Of a stretch of 7,826 bases of DNA, positions 1-4,793 are shown one piece after another. This DNA comes from Microbacteriaceae bacterium (GTDB lineage Bacteria; Actinomycetota; Actinomycetes; Actinomycetales; Microbacteriaceae), in assembly GCA_025464125.1 (NCBI GenBank), contig JAODLU010000079.1:1-7826 (forward strand). Reading direction: 5' to 3'. The stretch's first letter is position 1; each line of letters starts with the position of its first letter. The notes beneath the pieces were generated by a model, which was not told where the DNA came from, did not search any database, and worked only from the letters and a program-made list of their open reading frames with translations. A program made the position numbers and the translations under genes.

Positions 1-78
1 GCGTCCGCAGCTGCCGGCGACGACGCCGATGGGTGGCGTGCCGGCGGTGAGCGCGTCGCGTCCGCCGTCGCGCCCCGA

Positions 79-219
79 CTACCCCGACGACGCGATGGCC
101 GGAAGGATAGGGTCGACGAGACCGATGCCCATGAACGCCACAACGCACGCGAAGGCGACTGCCCAAACCTCCCGTGGCTGCTTCAGGATGCTCGTGCCTG
201 CTGTCTTCTCGTGGGCCAT
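79..219 (-). pseudogene. 5' fragment of an MFS-type efflux transporter, reading frame broken
   Basis: The frame starting at ATG 219 reads a soluble N-terminus (MAHEKTAGTS...), then a hydrophobic first helix at about residues 18-36 ending in GIGLVDPILPAIASS. The DPILPAIA block after helix 1 is typical of drug-efflux MFS transporters of the 12- or 14-TM type. After residue 46 the frame meets TAG (79-81), and none of the three frames on this strand between there and base 1 reads like an MFS loop or helix 2. A complete protein would have about 400 or more residues. The ATG overlaps the stop of the marR gene as TGATG (217-221), so the two are translationally coupled, the usual layout of a MarR-controlled efflux pump. 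The break could be a real deletion or rearrangement, or an assembly error at a contig end. The family call is good; whether it is a true pseudogene is uncertain. Confidence 0.6.
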
Positions 220-677
220 CAGGCCACCTTCCTGCCGTTAGTCGACGTGCTGCTGATTGTCTTGGTACGAGCCTGGACTATGGCTACCGCCCGCTCCAGG
301 GTGCGTGTCTCCTCGGCAGTGAGGTCAGAAAACAGTGGGCCGAGGGCCGCGGTGAGTTCGTGGCGCCATTCCTCGAGCCCGCGCTGGCCGGCTGCGGTGA
401 TCTCGATCAGCGAGACGCGCGAATCCGAGTCGTCGCCGATCCTGCGGGCGAGCCCCTCCTCTACGAGGTTCTGCTGCAGCTTGGTCATGGTTGGCTGGCT
501 GACCCTGCTCGCTTTGGCGAGATCCCCGACGCGAAGCGCGCCATCCGTCGACAGGATGCCGAGCGTGCGCCAGACGGCGGAGGGGGTGGTGCTGCCGGTG
601 GCCTGCGCTGCGATGCGAATCAGGCGATTCGACGTGACGAGCATGCTCTCGAGGAGGGCGCTGGTAGCGGTGGTCAT
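219..677 (-). CDS. MarR-family winged-helix transcriptional regulator
   Basis: A 152-residue protein of normal MarR length. Residues about 5-45 form the N-terminal dimerisation helices. A winged helix-turn-helix follows: LRVGDLAKASRVSQPTMTKL at 49-68 is the HTH, and the GDDSDSRVSLIEIT stretch at 81-94 is the wing with the usual D-x-R motif (D85, R87). C-terminal helices (95-140) complete the dimer interface. MarR proteins bind palindromes as dimers and usually release DNA when a small phenolic or drug-like ligand binds. It probably represses itself and the downstream MFS pump, with which its stop codon overlaps (TGATG). The start at ATG 677 is preceded by no Shine-Dalgarno, but TATACT lies 6 bases upstream, so the mRNA is probably leaderless. 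The operator at 686-700 overlaps that promoter. The ligand cannot be read from the sequence. Confidence 0.93.
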   Translation of the reverse strand: MTTATSALLESMLVTSNRLIRIAAQATGSTTPSAVWRTLGILSTDGALRVGDLAKASRVSQPTMTKLQQNLVEEGLARRIGDDSDSRVSLIEITAAGQRGLEEWRHELTAALGPLFSDLTAEETRTLERAVAIVQARTKTISSTSTNGRKVA

Positions 678-683
678 GACATA

Positions 684-689
684 AGTATA
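684..689 (-). promoter_or_regulatory. -10 element of the marR promoter (leaderless)
   Basis: On the minus strand TATACT (689 to 684) lies 6 bases before the marR ATG at 677. This puts the expected transcription start at or next to the A of the start codon. No good -35 hexamer is seen at 16-18 bases spacing. There is no Shine-Dalgarno in the gap, which supports a leaderless transcript. Confidence 0.6.
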
Positions 690-700
690 GCAAAGCTATA
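686..700. promoter_or_regulatory. Palindromic MarR operator candidate
   Basis: TATAGC (686-691), AAA, GCTATA (695-700) is a perfect 6-3-6 inverted repeat in an AT-rich island inside GC-rich sequence. It overlaps four bases of the marR -10 element and lies upstream of the promoter for the divergent gene at 740. Further half-sites overlap it: AGCAA (689-693) with TTGCT (701-705), and AGCTA (694-698) with TAGCT (706-710). The position is right for autorepression by the MarR protein, with possible control of both directions. The role as operator is inferred. Confidence 0.7.
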
Positions 701-727
701 TTGCTTAGCTATCTATATCGGCCACAA

Positions 728-733
728 TAAGCT
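728..733 (+). promoter_or_regulatory. -10 element for the SCO4848-family gene (leaderless)
   Basis: TAAGCT (728-733) fits TANNNT and is followed by exactly 6 bases before the GTG at 740. No Shine-Dalgarno is visible before that GTG. The -35 region would fall at about 705-710, in the second inverted repeat next to the MarR operator. This is a prediction from spacing only. Confidence 0.45.
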
Positions 734-739
734 CGAGTA

Positions 740-961
740 GTGACCCTCTTTCTCAGCATTCTCCTGCTTGCCAACGCCGCATTCGCCTTCGTCGTCTGGC
801 CCACCTTCTACAAGCGCGTGGCGCGAGACCCCAGGGCGCGGGATGCCGCCGGCAAGCCCACCAGGTTCCTCACCGTGCACCGGGTGCTCATCGGTACTGC
901 ATATGGGATCGCAGCTGTCTCAGCGCTGGCAGGAATCGCCGCCCTCATCTTTCGGTGGTAG
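740..961 (+). CDS. SCO4848-family small membrane protein
   Basis: A 73-residue protein with two predicted membrane helices, at about residues 2-20 and 48-70. They are joined by a short polar segment containing WPTF (20-23), DPR (30-32), PTRF (40-43) and a V-H pair (46-47). That pattern matches my recollection of the SCO4848 family of actinobacterial two-helix proteins; its biochemical role is unknown to me. The GTG at 740 is the only start that keeps the first helix, and a TANNNT box 6 bases upstream predicts a leaderless message. The gene diverges from marR across 62 bases, so MarR may influence it, although such proteins are not usually linked to efflux. The next gene starts 9 bases after its stop, which suggests co-transcription. 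Confidence 0.82.
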   Translation: MTLFLSILLLANAAFAFVVWPTFYKRVARDPRARDAAGKPTRFLTVHRVLIGTAYGIAAVSALAGIAALIFRW

Positions 962-970
962 TAAGTAACC

Positions 971-1246
971 ATGACTGATGCACCCACGCTCGCTCACGGC
1001 GACGAATACCTAGTGATTTACACCGGCGGACCCAACGACGGCCAGACCGACACCCGCATCAGCACCGATGGCGGATTCGATTCCGAGATCACGGTTCTCA
1101 CCGCTGTCGACGGCAAAGAAACGCTCATCGACTACGACATCGTCGACTGGACCGAGGTCGGCGGCCAGTTCCACGTGAACTACAGCTACGACGCGAAAGA
1201 CAGCGAGCCCGTCGAAGACCCGGAAGACCGCGGCGGCCGCGCATAA
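971..1246 (+). CDS. Small acidic conserved hypothetical protein (91 aa)
   Basis: A soluble, strongly acidic protein rich in Asp and Glu, with no signal peptide or membrane helix. The core has alternating strand-like segments: EYLVIYTGGPNDGQTDTRIS at about 12-31, then a DSEITVL stretch, a KETLIDYDIVDW stretch and FHVNYSYDA. The C-terminus is charged (EDPEDRGGRA). This suggests a small beta-rich fold. It resembles hypothetical proteins I recall from Microbacteriaceae, but I know no function and assign none. It starts at ATG 971, 9 bases after the upstream gene. The ribosome-binding site is weak; the GGTGG overlapping the previous stop region is the best candidate. It probably belongs to one transcript with the membrane protein before it and perhaps the thioredoxin-like gene after it. 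The reading frame has clear GC-rich third-position bias, so it is very likely a real gene. Confidence 0.82.
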   Translation: MTDAPTLAHGDEYLVIYTGGPNDGQTDTRISTDGGFDSEITVLTAVDGKETLIDYDIVDWTEVGGQFHVNYSYDAKDSEPVEDPEDRGGRA

Positions 1247-1291
1247 CCCTTTTTCGCGGAATTCCCCGGCGCCCCGGGCGTTGGCATCACT

Positions 1292-1552
1292 GTGCAAGTA
1301 CTTTTCTTCGCTTCGACCTTCTGTGAGCCGTGCATGCTGACGCGTGCCGTGCTCGACCAGGCATCGAAGCTGGTGCCGGCGGCGAGGATAGCTGAGCTCG
1401 ATATCGTGCGTCATGTCGACGAGGCTGAGAAGGCCGGCATCCGCAGCACTCCGACCGTCATCGTGCTCGATGACAACAGCACTGAAGTGTTTCGAGCGGA
1501 GGGCATTCCGAGTCTCAACCAGGTGCTGGTAGCGCTCGCAAAGGCCGTCTGA
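1292..1552 (+). CDS. Thioredoxin-fold family protein with CEPC active site
   Basis: An 86-residue compact thioredoxin-like protein. The first strand QVLFFAS leads into FCEPC (10-14), a CxxC redox motif with Cys11 and Cys14. A helix and second strand (AELDIV, 34-39) follow, then STPT (52-55) with the cis-proline at 54, and a final strand and helix (VFRAEGIPSLNQVLVALAKA). All landmarks of a thioredoxin fold are present, but it is shorter than classical thioredoxins (about 105 residues) because the N-terminal strand and helix are missing. It is cytoplasmic (no signal peptide) and probably reduces or exchanges disulfides; its partner is unknown. The start is GTG 1292, directly before the first strand, with no clear Shine-Dalgarno. 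It lies 45 bases after the acidic-protein gene on the same strand. MsrA, also in this window, needs a thiol reductant, but a link is speculation. Confidence 0.87.
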   Translation: MQVLFFASTFCEPCMLTRAVLDQASKLVPAARIAELDIVRHVDEAEKAGIRSTPTVIVLDDNSTEVFRAEGIPSLNQVLVALAKAV

Positions 1553-1598
1553 TGGTCGCGGACCTTATCACCTCCAGCTCATGAGAGAATGGATGGCC

Positions 1599-1612
1599 CG
1601 GGTTTCTACCCG
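1599..1612 (+). other. Small hairpin in the carD leader
   Basis: CGGGT (1599-1603), loop TTCT, ACCCG (1608-1612) forms a perfect 5-bp stem 35 bases before the carD start. It has no following T-run, so it is not an intrinsic terminator. A weak -10-like GAGAAT (1585-1590) lies just upstream, which would place the hairpin at or near the 5' end of the carD mRNA. A role in mRNA stability is possible but not shown. Confidence 0.35.
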
Positions 1613-1647
1613 CGAGTCGTCACGCCAAGAAGAACAGAGGCCCCGCC

Positions 1648-2157
1648 ATGAAGTTTGAAGTAGGGGAAACCCTTGTCTACCCGCATCACGGCGCAGTGAC
1701 GATCACGCACATCGAGACCCGCACGGTGAAGGGCGAAGAGGTTCGTTTCATGACCCTCAACGTGCACACCAGCGAGCTCACCATCAAGCTTCCGATCGAC
1801 AACGTCGAACTGGTTGGCGTGCGCGATGTGATCGACGACGCCGGTGTGCAGGCTGTATACGAGGTACTCCGCGAGGAGTTCGTCGAGGAGCCAGGCAACT
1901 GGTCCCGCCGGTACAAGGCCAACCAGGAGAAGATGGCGAGCGGTTCCGTCTACCGCGTCAGCGAGGTCGTTCGCGACCTGTGGCGCCGCGATAAGGACCA
2001 CGGTGTCTCCGCCGGCGAAAAGCGCATGCTGCAGAAGGCCCGCCAGATCCTGATCAGCGAGCTGGCCCTTGCGCAGCACCTGAACGACGAAGAGGCTTCA
2101 GTGCTTCTCGACGAGGTGCTCGATGGGCTCGCCGCGGTCGAGGTAGTCGTCTCCTAA
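1648..2157 (+). CDS. carD: CarD, RNA polymerase-binding transcription regulator
   Basis: A 169-residue protein that matches mycobacterial CarD along its length as I remember it. It binds the RNA polymerase beta subunit and stabilises open complexes, especially at rRNA promoters. The N-terminal Tudor-like RNAP-interaction domain covers about residues 1-55 ([24 protein letters not shown] with Arg25). Mycobacterial Arg47 is replaced by Lys (TIKLP, K47), a conservative change in the beta-contact face. The helical DNA-binding domain (60-165) holds [16 protein letters not shown] with Trp85, the residue that wedges into the upstream edge of the bubble, and VVRDLWRRD and [15 protein letters not shown]. 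The C-terminus is slightly longer than in mycobacteria. An AGAGG ribosome-binding site (1636-1640) lies 7 bases before ATG 1648. In many actinobacteria ispD follows carD; here a tRNA follows 33 bases downstream. Confidence 0.96.
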   Translation: MKFEVGETLVYPHHGAVTITHIETRTVKGEEVRFMTLNVHTSELTIKLPIDNVELVGVRDVIDDAGVQAVYEVLREEFVEEPGNWSRRYKANQEKMASGSVYRVSEVVRDLWRRDKDHGVSAGEKRMLQKARQILISELALAQHLNDEEASVLLDEVLDGLAAVEVVVS

Positions 2158-2190
2158 GACCGGTCGTTGGGTATCGTTGTAGCGATTCCC

Positions 2191-2263
2191 GCCTCCGTAG
2201 CTCAGGGGATAGAGCAGGAGCTTTCTAATCTCTTGGTCGCAGGTTCGAATCCTGCCGGAGGCA
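2191..2263 (+). tRNA. tRNA-Arg (anticodon UCU)
   Basis: A full cloverleaf is visible. The acceptor stem is GCCTCCG (2191-2197) with CGGAGGC (2256-2262), and the discriminator is A2263. The D arm is GCTC (2200-2203) with GAGC (2212-2215). The anticodon stem is 2217-2221 with 2229-2233, and the loop TTTCTAA (2222-2228) has anticodon TCT at 2224-2226, which reads AGA and probably AGG. The T arm is GCAGG-TTCGAAT-CCTGC (2239-2255). The last pair of the anticodon stem is a C-U mismatch (2221/2229) and the first is G-U. The 3' CCA is not encoded. TATCGT (2172-2177) upstream may be its -10 element, or it may be read through from carD. The next gene begins one base after the discriminator. Confidence 0.96.
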
Positions 2264-2267
2264 CGTG
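2257..2267 (+). promoter_or_regulatory. Shine-Dalgarno inside the tRNA acceptor stem plus GTG start
   Basis: GGAGG (2257-2261), part of the 3' strand of the tRNA acceptor stem, lies 3 bases before the GTG at 2265. It is a perfect Shine-Dalgarno core at tight spacing. No ATG, GTG or TTG occurs in that frame between the upstream stop (TAA 2226) and 2265, so the start position is forced. Either unprocessed transcript is translated from this site, or 3' processing of the tRNA releases a nearly leaderless mRNA starting CGTG. Confidence 0.6.
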
Positions 2268-2906
2268 GCCTACAAAGAGATCTACCTAGCCCGCCGTAAC
2301 CCGTCCATCGCTGAAGAGGACTGGCCACGCACCTGGCGATCGCACGCGGTGTTCGTCGGAAGCCTTGGCGTCGGTGGTCCCATCGAGTTGATGCTCTATA
2401 ACAGTCGCCAGTACGGTGTGGATGCGCCAGGGGTCACCACCGAATACGACGGTGTCGCGCTGCTGAGCTACGCGACCCAGGCGCAAATGGTTCGCGAACT
2501 TTCCTCCGAGGTGCAGTCGCAGATCGACACCGACGAATTGCGGGTCTTCGACGGCAACGTTCCGGCGTTCACGCTCTTCGCTGTGGAAACGTCGGTAGCT
2601 GGCGGAGCACCGACGGAGTTTGCCGTCATCAGGTTCCTGGCCAGGCCAGAGGGCTCGACGGAGGGGGAGTTCAGCGAGAGCTGGGCATCCTATGCGCCGT
2701 CAGCCTCGGAAAGATCAGTGCGCAACACGCTGATCGGTGAGCCGCCAGTCGGCTACGAGTTCGACGGAATTTCTGAGGACTGGTTCAGCAGTGCGGATGC
2801 CGCCCGGCAGTTTGTGGAGCAATCGGCCGACGACCTGTGGTCGTTCGCCGATCGCGACAGGTCGGTTACGATCCTGACGAAGGTCACCCACCGCTGGCCG
2901 CGGTGA
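2265..2906 (+). CDS. EthD/Dabb-like protein with two tandem ferredoxin-like halves
   Basis: A 213-residue soluble protein without signal peptide. Residues 3-30 (KEIYLARRNPSIAEEDW then RTWRSHAVFV) follow the EthD pattern: a beta strand, an R-N/K-P turn, then a helix with W...H near the ligand pocket. The half continues to EYDGVALLSYAT and a helix by about residue 85. A second, more diverged half begins near residue 122 (FAVIRFLARPEGSTEGEFSE) and ends in DGISEDWFSSADAARQFVEQ, the same strand-helix-strand order. The protein therefore looks like an internal duplication that forms the usual dimeric alpha-beta barrel within one chain. EthD/Dabb proteins bind or convert small aromatic or polyketide compounds, or have unknown roles; no substrate can be named. 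It starts one base after the tRNA and converges on the membrane protein gene 40 bases downstream. Confidence 0.72.
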   Translation: MAYKEIYLARRNPSIAEEDWPRTWRSHAVFVGSLGVGGPIELMLYNSRQYGVDAPGVTTEYDGVALLSYATQAQMVRELSSEVQSQIDTDELRVFDGNVPAFTLFAVETSVAGGAPTEFAVIRFLARPEGSTEGEFSESWASYAPSASERSVRNTLIGEPPVGYEFDGISEDWFSSADAARQFVEQSADDLWSFADRDRSVTILTKVTHRWPR

Positions 2907-2921
2907 CCCGCAGGGCCCTGC

Positions 2922-2961
2922 TGCTGTCTGTTACGTGCTGTCTGCGTTACTTGCTGTCTGC
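2922..2961. repeat. 16-bp tandem repeat across a stop codon
   Basis: Two adjacent 16-base units, GTTACGTGCTGTCTGC (2930-2945) and GTTACTTGCTGTCTGC (2946-2961), differ at one base. A third partial copy, TGCTGTCTG, lies at 2922-2930, one base out of phase. The right unit encodes the last residues and the TAA stop (2947-2949) of the minus-strand membrane protein. The left units lie just past that stop, between two convergent genes. It looks like a slippage duplication of a gene end. No terminator-type hairpin is seen here. Confidence 0.8.
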
Positions 2962-3582
2962 CGAGCCGACGCTCGAGTAGATGTCTTCGGCAGACTGGTT
3001 GGCGAGAAGGTCACTGGAGTTCTCTGCAGCAGCCTGCTGGGCGGTCCACGCCTGCTGCTGGCTGACGAGGTCCTGGTCACTGAGTGTGGACTCGTAGGCC
3101 CACGAGTCGAGATCATTTTTGAACAGCTTCTTCGCGCGGGAAGGGTGTGCCTGCCAGTCGATGAGACGGTCACGGAAGATCACCAGCATCTGCTCGGCCT
3201 GGAAGCTGAACGACACCGCGTTCTTCTTCATGTCGGCGATCTCGTGCGCAGCCCAGTCGGCTGCGAGAGCTGTGCCCGGTATCGGGAGCAGGCGAACACG
3301 AGTGTCAACCTCTCCGATCATGTGGTCGACATGCTGCTGCTCGGGAATGGGCAGCGTGTTCCACACTGCGGCCTTCCTCGCGGCGCTGACCAGTGCGGTC
3401 ACGGCGGAGAAGCGCACCTCGCGATCGCTCAGTGAGATGACCCGCTTGGCGGAGCCGCGACCGATCGCGGCGGCGATGATGCCCGCGATCAGGATGGCGA
3501 CGAACGGGATGATCGCGGTAGTTATTACCCGCTCCCCGGCGTCGGAAGTGATCCAGTCAGTGATTCGTGTCCACCAATGCAT
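2947..3582 (-). CDS. Conserved hypothetical membrane protein, single TM helix
   Basis: A 211-residue protein. The N-terminus MHWWTRITDWITSDAGERVI is amphipathic. One strong membrane helix covers about residues 20-41 (TTAIIPFVAILIAGIIAAAI), followed by GRGSAKR, so the large C-terminal part is probably cytoplasmic. Residues 45-150 look alpha-helical and well conserved in style (RFSAVTALVSAARKAAVWN; EVDTRVRLLPIPGTALAADW). The tail from about 170 is Gln/Ala/Ser-rich (SQQQAWTAQQAAAENSSDLL) and may be coiled or disordered. I recognise no named domain and give no function. TATGGT (3594-3589) lies 6 bases before ATG 3582 with no Shine-Dalgarno, so a leaderless message is likely. Its 3' end carries a 16-base tandem repeat. 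It lies 61 bases downstream of the 80-residue gene on the same strand but seems to have its own promoter. Confidence 0.85.
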   Translation of the reverse strand: MHWWTRITDWITSDAGERVITTAIIPFVAILIAGIIAAAIGRGSAKRVISLSDREVRFSAVTALVSAARKAAVWNTLPIPEQQHVDHMIGEVDTRVRLLPIPGTALAADWAAHEIADMKKNAVSFSFQAEQMLVIFRDRLIDWQAHPSRAKKLFKNDLDSWAYESTLSDQDLVSQQQAWTAQQAAAENSSDLLANQSAEDIYSSVGSADSK

Positions 3583-3588
3583 GCGGTG

Positions 3589-3594
3589 ACCATA
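3589..3594 (-). promoter_or_regulatory. -10 element for the membrane protein gene (leaderless)
   Basis: On the minus strand TATGGT (3594 to 3589) is followed by six bases, CACCGC, and then ATG 3582. This is the same spacing as at marR. No Shine-Dalgarno and no convincing -35 are visible. Confidence 0.5.
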
Positions 3595-3643
3595 ACCCCG
3601 GCGTGCCCCCGTCGGATTGCGTTGACGTGGCGAGTCTCAAACT

Positions 3644-3886
3644 TCACCCGAAGCAGTCCAGCGCCTCTTCGCGGCTCCAGAACTCACCTATCGCCACGAA
3701 TCGGCGCTGTCGGACAATGAGTCGCTTCGACCTGTAGCGCAGGCCCTCGCGCACGCGGAACCGTTCGATATAACCCAGCACCTCTCCGTCTGGACGCACG
3801 ATGCGCCAGAGCTCGTCATTGAGCTGCACGAGCTGGATGCCCGGGCGCGTGAGTGGCTGGTCAGTGCTGAACGCGAGCGTGCTCAT
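3644..3886 (-). CDS. Conserved hypothetical protein (80 aa)
   Basis: An 80-residue basic protein without signal peptide or membrane helix. The core reads QLVQLNDELWRIVRPDGEVL, then GYIERFRVREGLRYRSKRL, then IVRQRRFVAIGEFWSREEAL and ends CFG. It looks like a small beta-rich fold with alternating strands and a final short helix, where W69 and the ALDCF ending appear to be signature positions. It resembles short hypothetical proteins I recall from Arthrobacter and Microbacteriaceae; no function is known to me. The frame stays open upstream to 4348, but the real start is ATG 3886. It has a strong Shine-Dalgarno (CGGAGGA, about 3892-3898) with 5 bases between GGAGG and ATG, and the upstream part reads like non-coding sequence. 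A TATTTT box at 3937-3932 may be its -10 element. It diverges from msrA across 231 bases. Confidence 0.8.
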   Translation of the reverse strand: MSTLAFSTDQPLTRPGIQLVQLNDELWRIVRPDGEVLGYIERFRVREGLRYRSKRLIVRQRRFVAIGEFWSREEALDCFG

Positions 3887-3931
3887 GCATTCCTCCGAAA
3901 ATCTGGCCGGCCCGACGTGTGCTGTTACTGC

Positions 3932-3937
3932 AAAATA
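3932..3937 (-). promoter_or_regulatory. Possible -10 element for the 80-aa gene
   Basis: TATTTT on the minus strand (3937 to 3932) lies in the only AT-rich patch of the divergent intergenic region. It would give a leader of about 39 bases that includes the GGAGG ribosome-binding site. No clear -35 is seen. The rest of 3887-4117 holds the msrA promoter candidate and nothing else I recognise. Confidence 0.35.
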
Positions 3938-4066
3938 TGCGTAGCCACCGACATTCCGGGCGATTGTGTGCACGGCCGGGCGGCGATGCGGGCTCGAACC
4001 TGTGTATAGGTTGAGCGCGTCGCCACGCGGCGCCTTGCGGGGAATGGCTGGCGGGTGTCCGCTGTT

Positions 4067-4072
4067 TAATGT
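4067..4072 (+). promoter_or_regulatory. Possible -10 element for msrA
   Basis: TAATGT (4067-4072) fits TANNNT and sits within TTTAATGT, the AT-richest spot upstream of msrA. The transcription start would be near 4079, with a leader of about 39 bases containing the GTAGGG-type ribosome-binding site. No good -35 is present. The same hexamer is the predicted -10 of the LLM oxidoreductase gene. Confidence 0.35.
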
Positions 4073-4117
4073 CGTGGCGGTAGTCCCGTCTCCCCACGCA
4101 GAAAGTAGGGTTCGACC

Positions 4118-4645
4118 ATGCAAACTTTCGTACTCGCCGGTGGTTGTTTCTGGTGTCTCGACGCCGTCTACCGCACCCTTCGAGGTGTTTCGGATGTCGT
4201 CTCGGGCTACACCGGTGGCGCCACGAAGAATCCCAGCTACGAAGCGGTGTGCACGGGTATGACCGGGCACGCAGAGGCAGTGAAGGTCGTGTTCGATGAG
4301 ACCGTCATCCCGCCGGAGGTCATCCTCGACGTCTTCTTCTCTCTGCATGACCCTCGCCAGTTGAACCGCCAGGGCAACGACGTCGGCACGCAGTACCGCT
4401 CAGCGATGTTCTATGAGGATGAGGCCCAGAAGGCCGAGTTCCAGACGGCCCGCGACCGGGCATCCGATTATTGGGAAGGTGGCCTGGTCACCACGATCGA
4501 GCCCCTCGGCGTTTGGTATGACGCAGAGGATTACCACCAGGACTTCTTCGCCAAGAACCCCGGCCAGGGCTATTGCCTGGCAGTTGCACAACCCAAGGTG
4601 AACAAGATCCGCAAGGGCTTTGCTGAATACGTGCTCGCCTCGTAA
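4118..4645 (+). CDS. msrA: Peptide methionine-S-sulfoxide reductase MsrA
   Basis: A 175-residue cytoplasmic enzyme that reduces the S-epimer of methionine sulfoxide, free or in proteins, and so repairs oxidative damage. The active-site motif GGCFWC covers residues 8-13, with catalytic Cys10 and the Phe11-Trp12 pocket that holds the substrate methyl group. The other conserved residues are present: Tyr41, Glu53 in GHAE (50-53), Asp88 and Tyr93 in NDVGTQYRS (87-95), and the EDYHQDFF block (137-144). Cys153 in GQGYC is the likely resolving cysteine, which is recycled by thioredoxin. Cys13 may also take part. The length is normal for a single-domain MsrA with no MsrB fusion. ATG 4118 is preceded by an AGTAGGG-like ribosome-binding site. 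It stands alone, divergent from the 80-residue gene and convergent with the LLM oxidoreductase. Confidence 0.97.
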   Translation: MQTFVLAGGCFWCLDAVYRTLRGVSDVVSGYTGGATKNPSYEAVCTGMTGHAEAVKVVFDETVIPPEVILDVFFSLHDPRQLNRQGNDVGTQYRSAMFYEDEAQKAEFQTARDRASDYWEGGLVTTIEPLGVWYDAEDYHQDFFAKNPGQGYCLAVAQPKVNKIRKGFAEYVLAS

Positions 4646-4722
4646 GGCTTCGCCGCCGCGGATGTGCGACTGGGTGCTTTCGGCCAGGCTCGGTCGGTTG
4701 GCTTGTGTCGGTGCGATTCCGT

Positions 4723-4779
4723 CGAGGGGCAGAGTTCCGCACATCTGAGGCCTCCCGAGAGGGCGAAGTCTGCCCCTCG
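4723..4779. terminator. Long inverted repeat between convergent genes, possible bidirectional terminator
   Basis: CGAGGGGCAGA (4723-4733) and TCTGCCCCTCG (4769-4779) form a perfect 11-bp stem enclosing 35 bases. The loop contains a smaller hairpin, CCTC (4751-4754) with GAGG (4759-4762). It lies 77 bases after the msrA stop and 19 bases past the LLM gene stop, so it could serve both. There is no T-run on either strand, so it is not a textbook intrinsic terminator. A Rho-dependent end or mRNA end protection is an alternative. Confidence 0.5.
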
Positions 4780-4793
4780 GCCTGGCGACACGA

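Noticed and set aside
174..740. Long open plus-strand frames opposite marR (174-740 and 211-684)
   Set aside because: They lie antisense to a clear MarR protein and read as Arg/Ala/Gly-rich strings without domain features. Open antisense frames are normal in GC-rich DNA.
3985..4005. Minus-strand GGTTCGAGCC motif resembling a tRNA T-loop or an attachment-site remnant
   Set aside because: Only two of five T-stem pairs form and no acceptor, D or anticodon arm is found around it.
3887..4348. Extension of the 80-aa gene upstream to an ATG at 4348
   Set aside because: The extension would run antisense into msrA and read as low-complexity sequence. A strong GGAGG stands 5 bases before ATG 3886.
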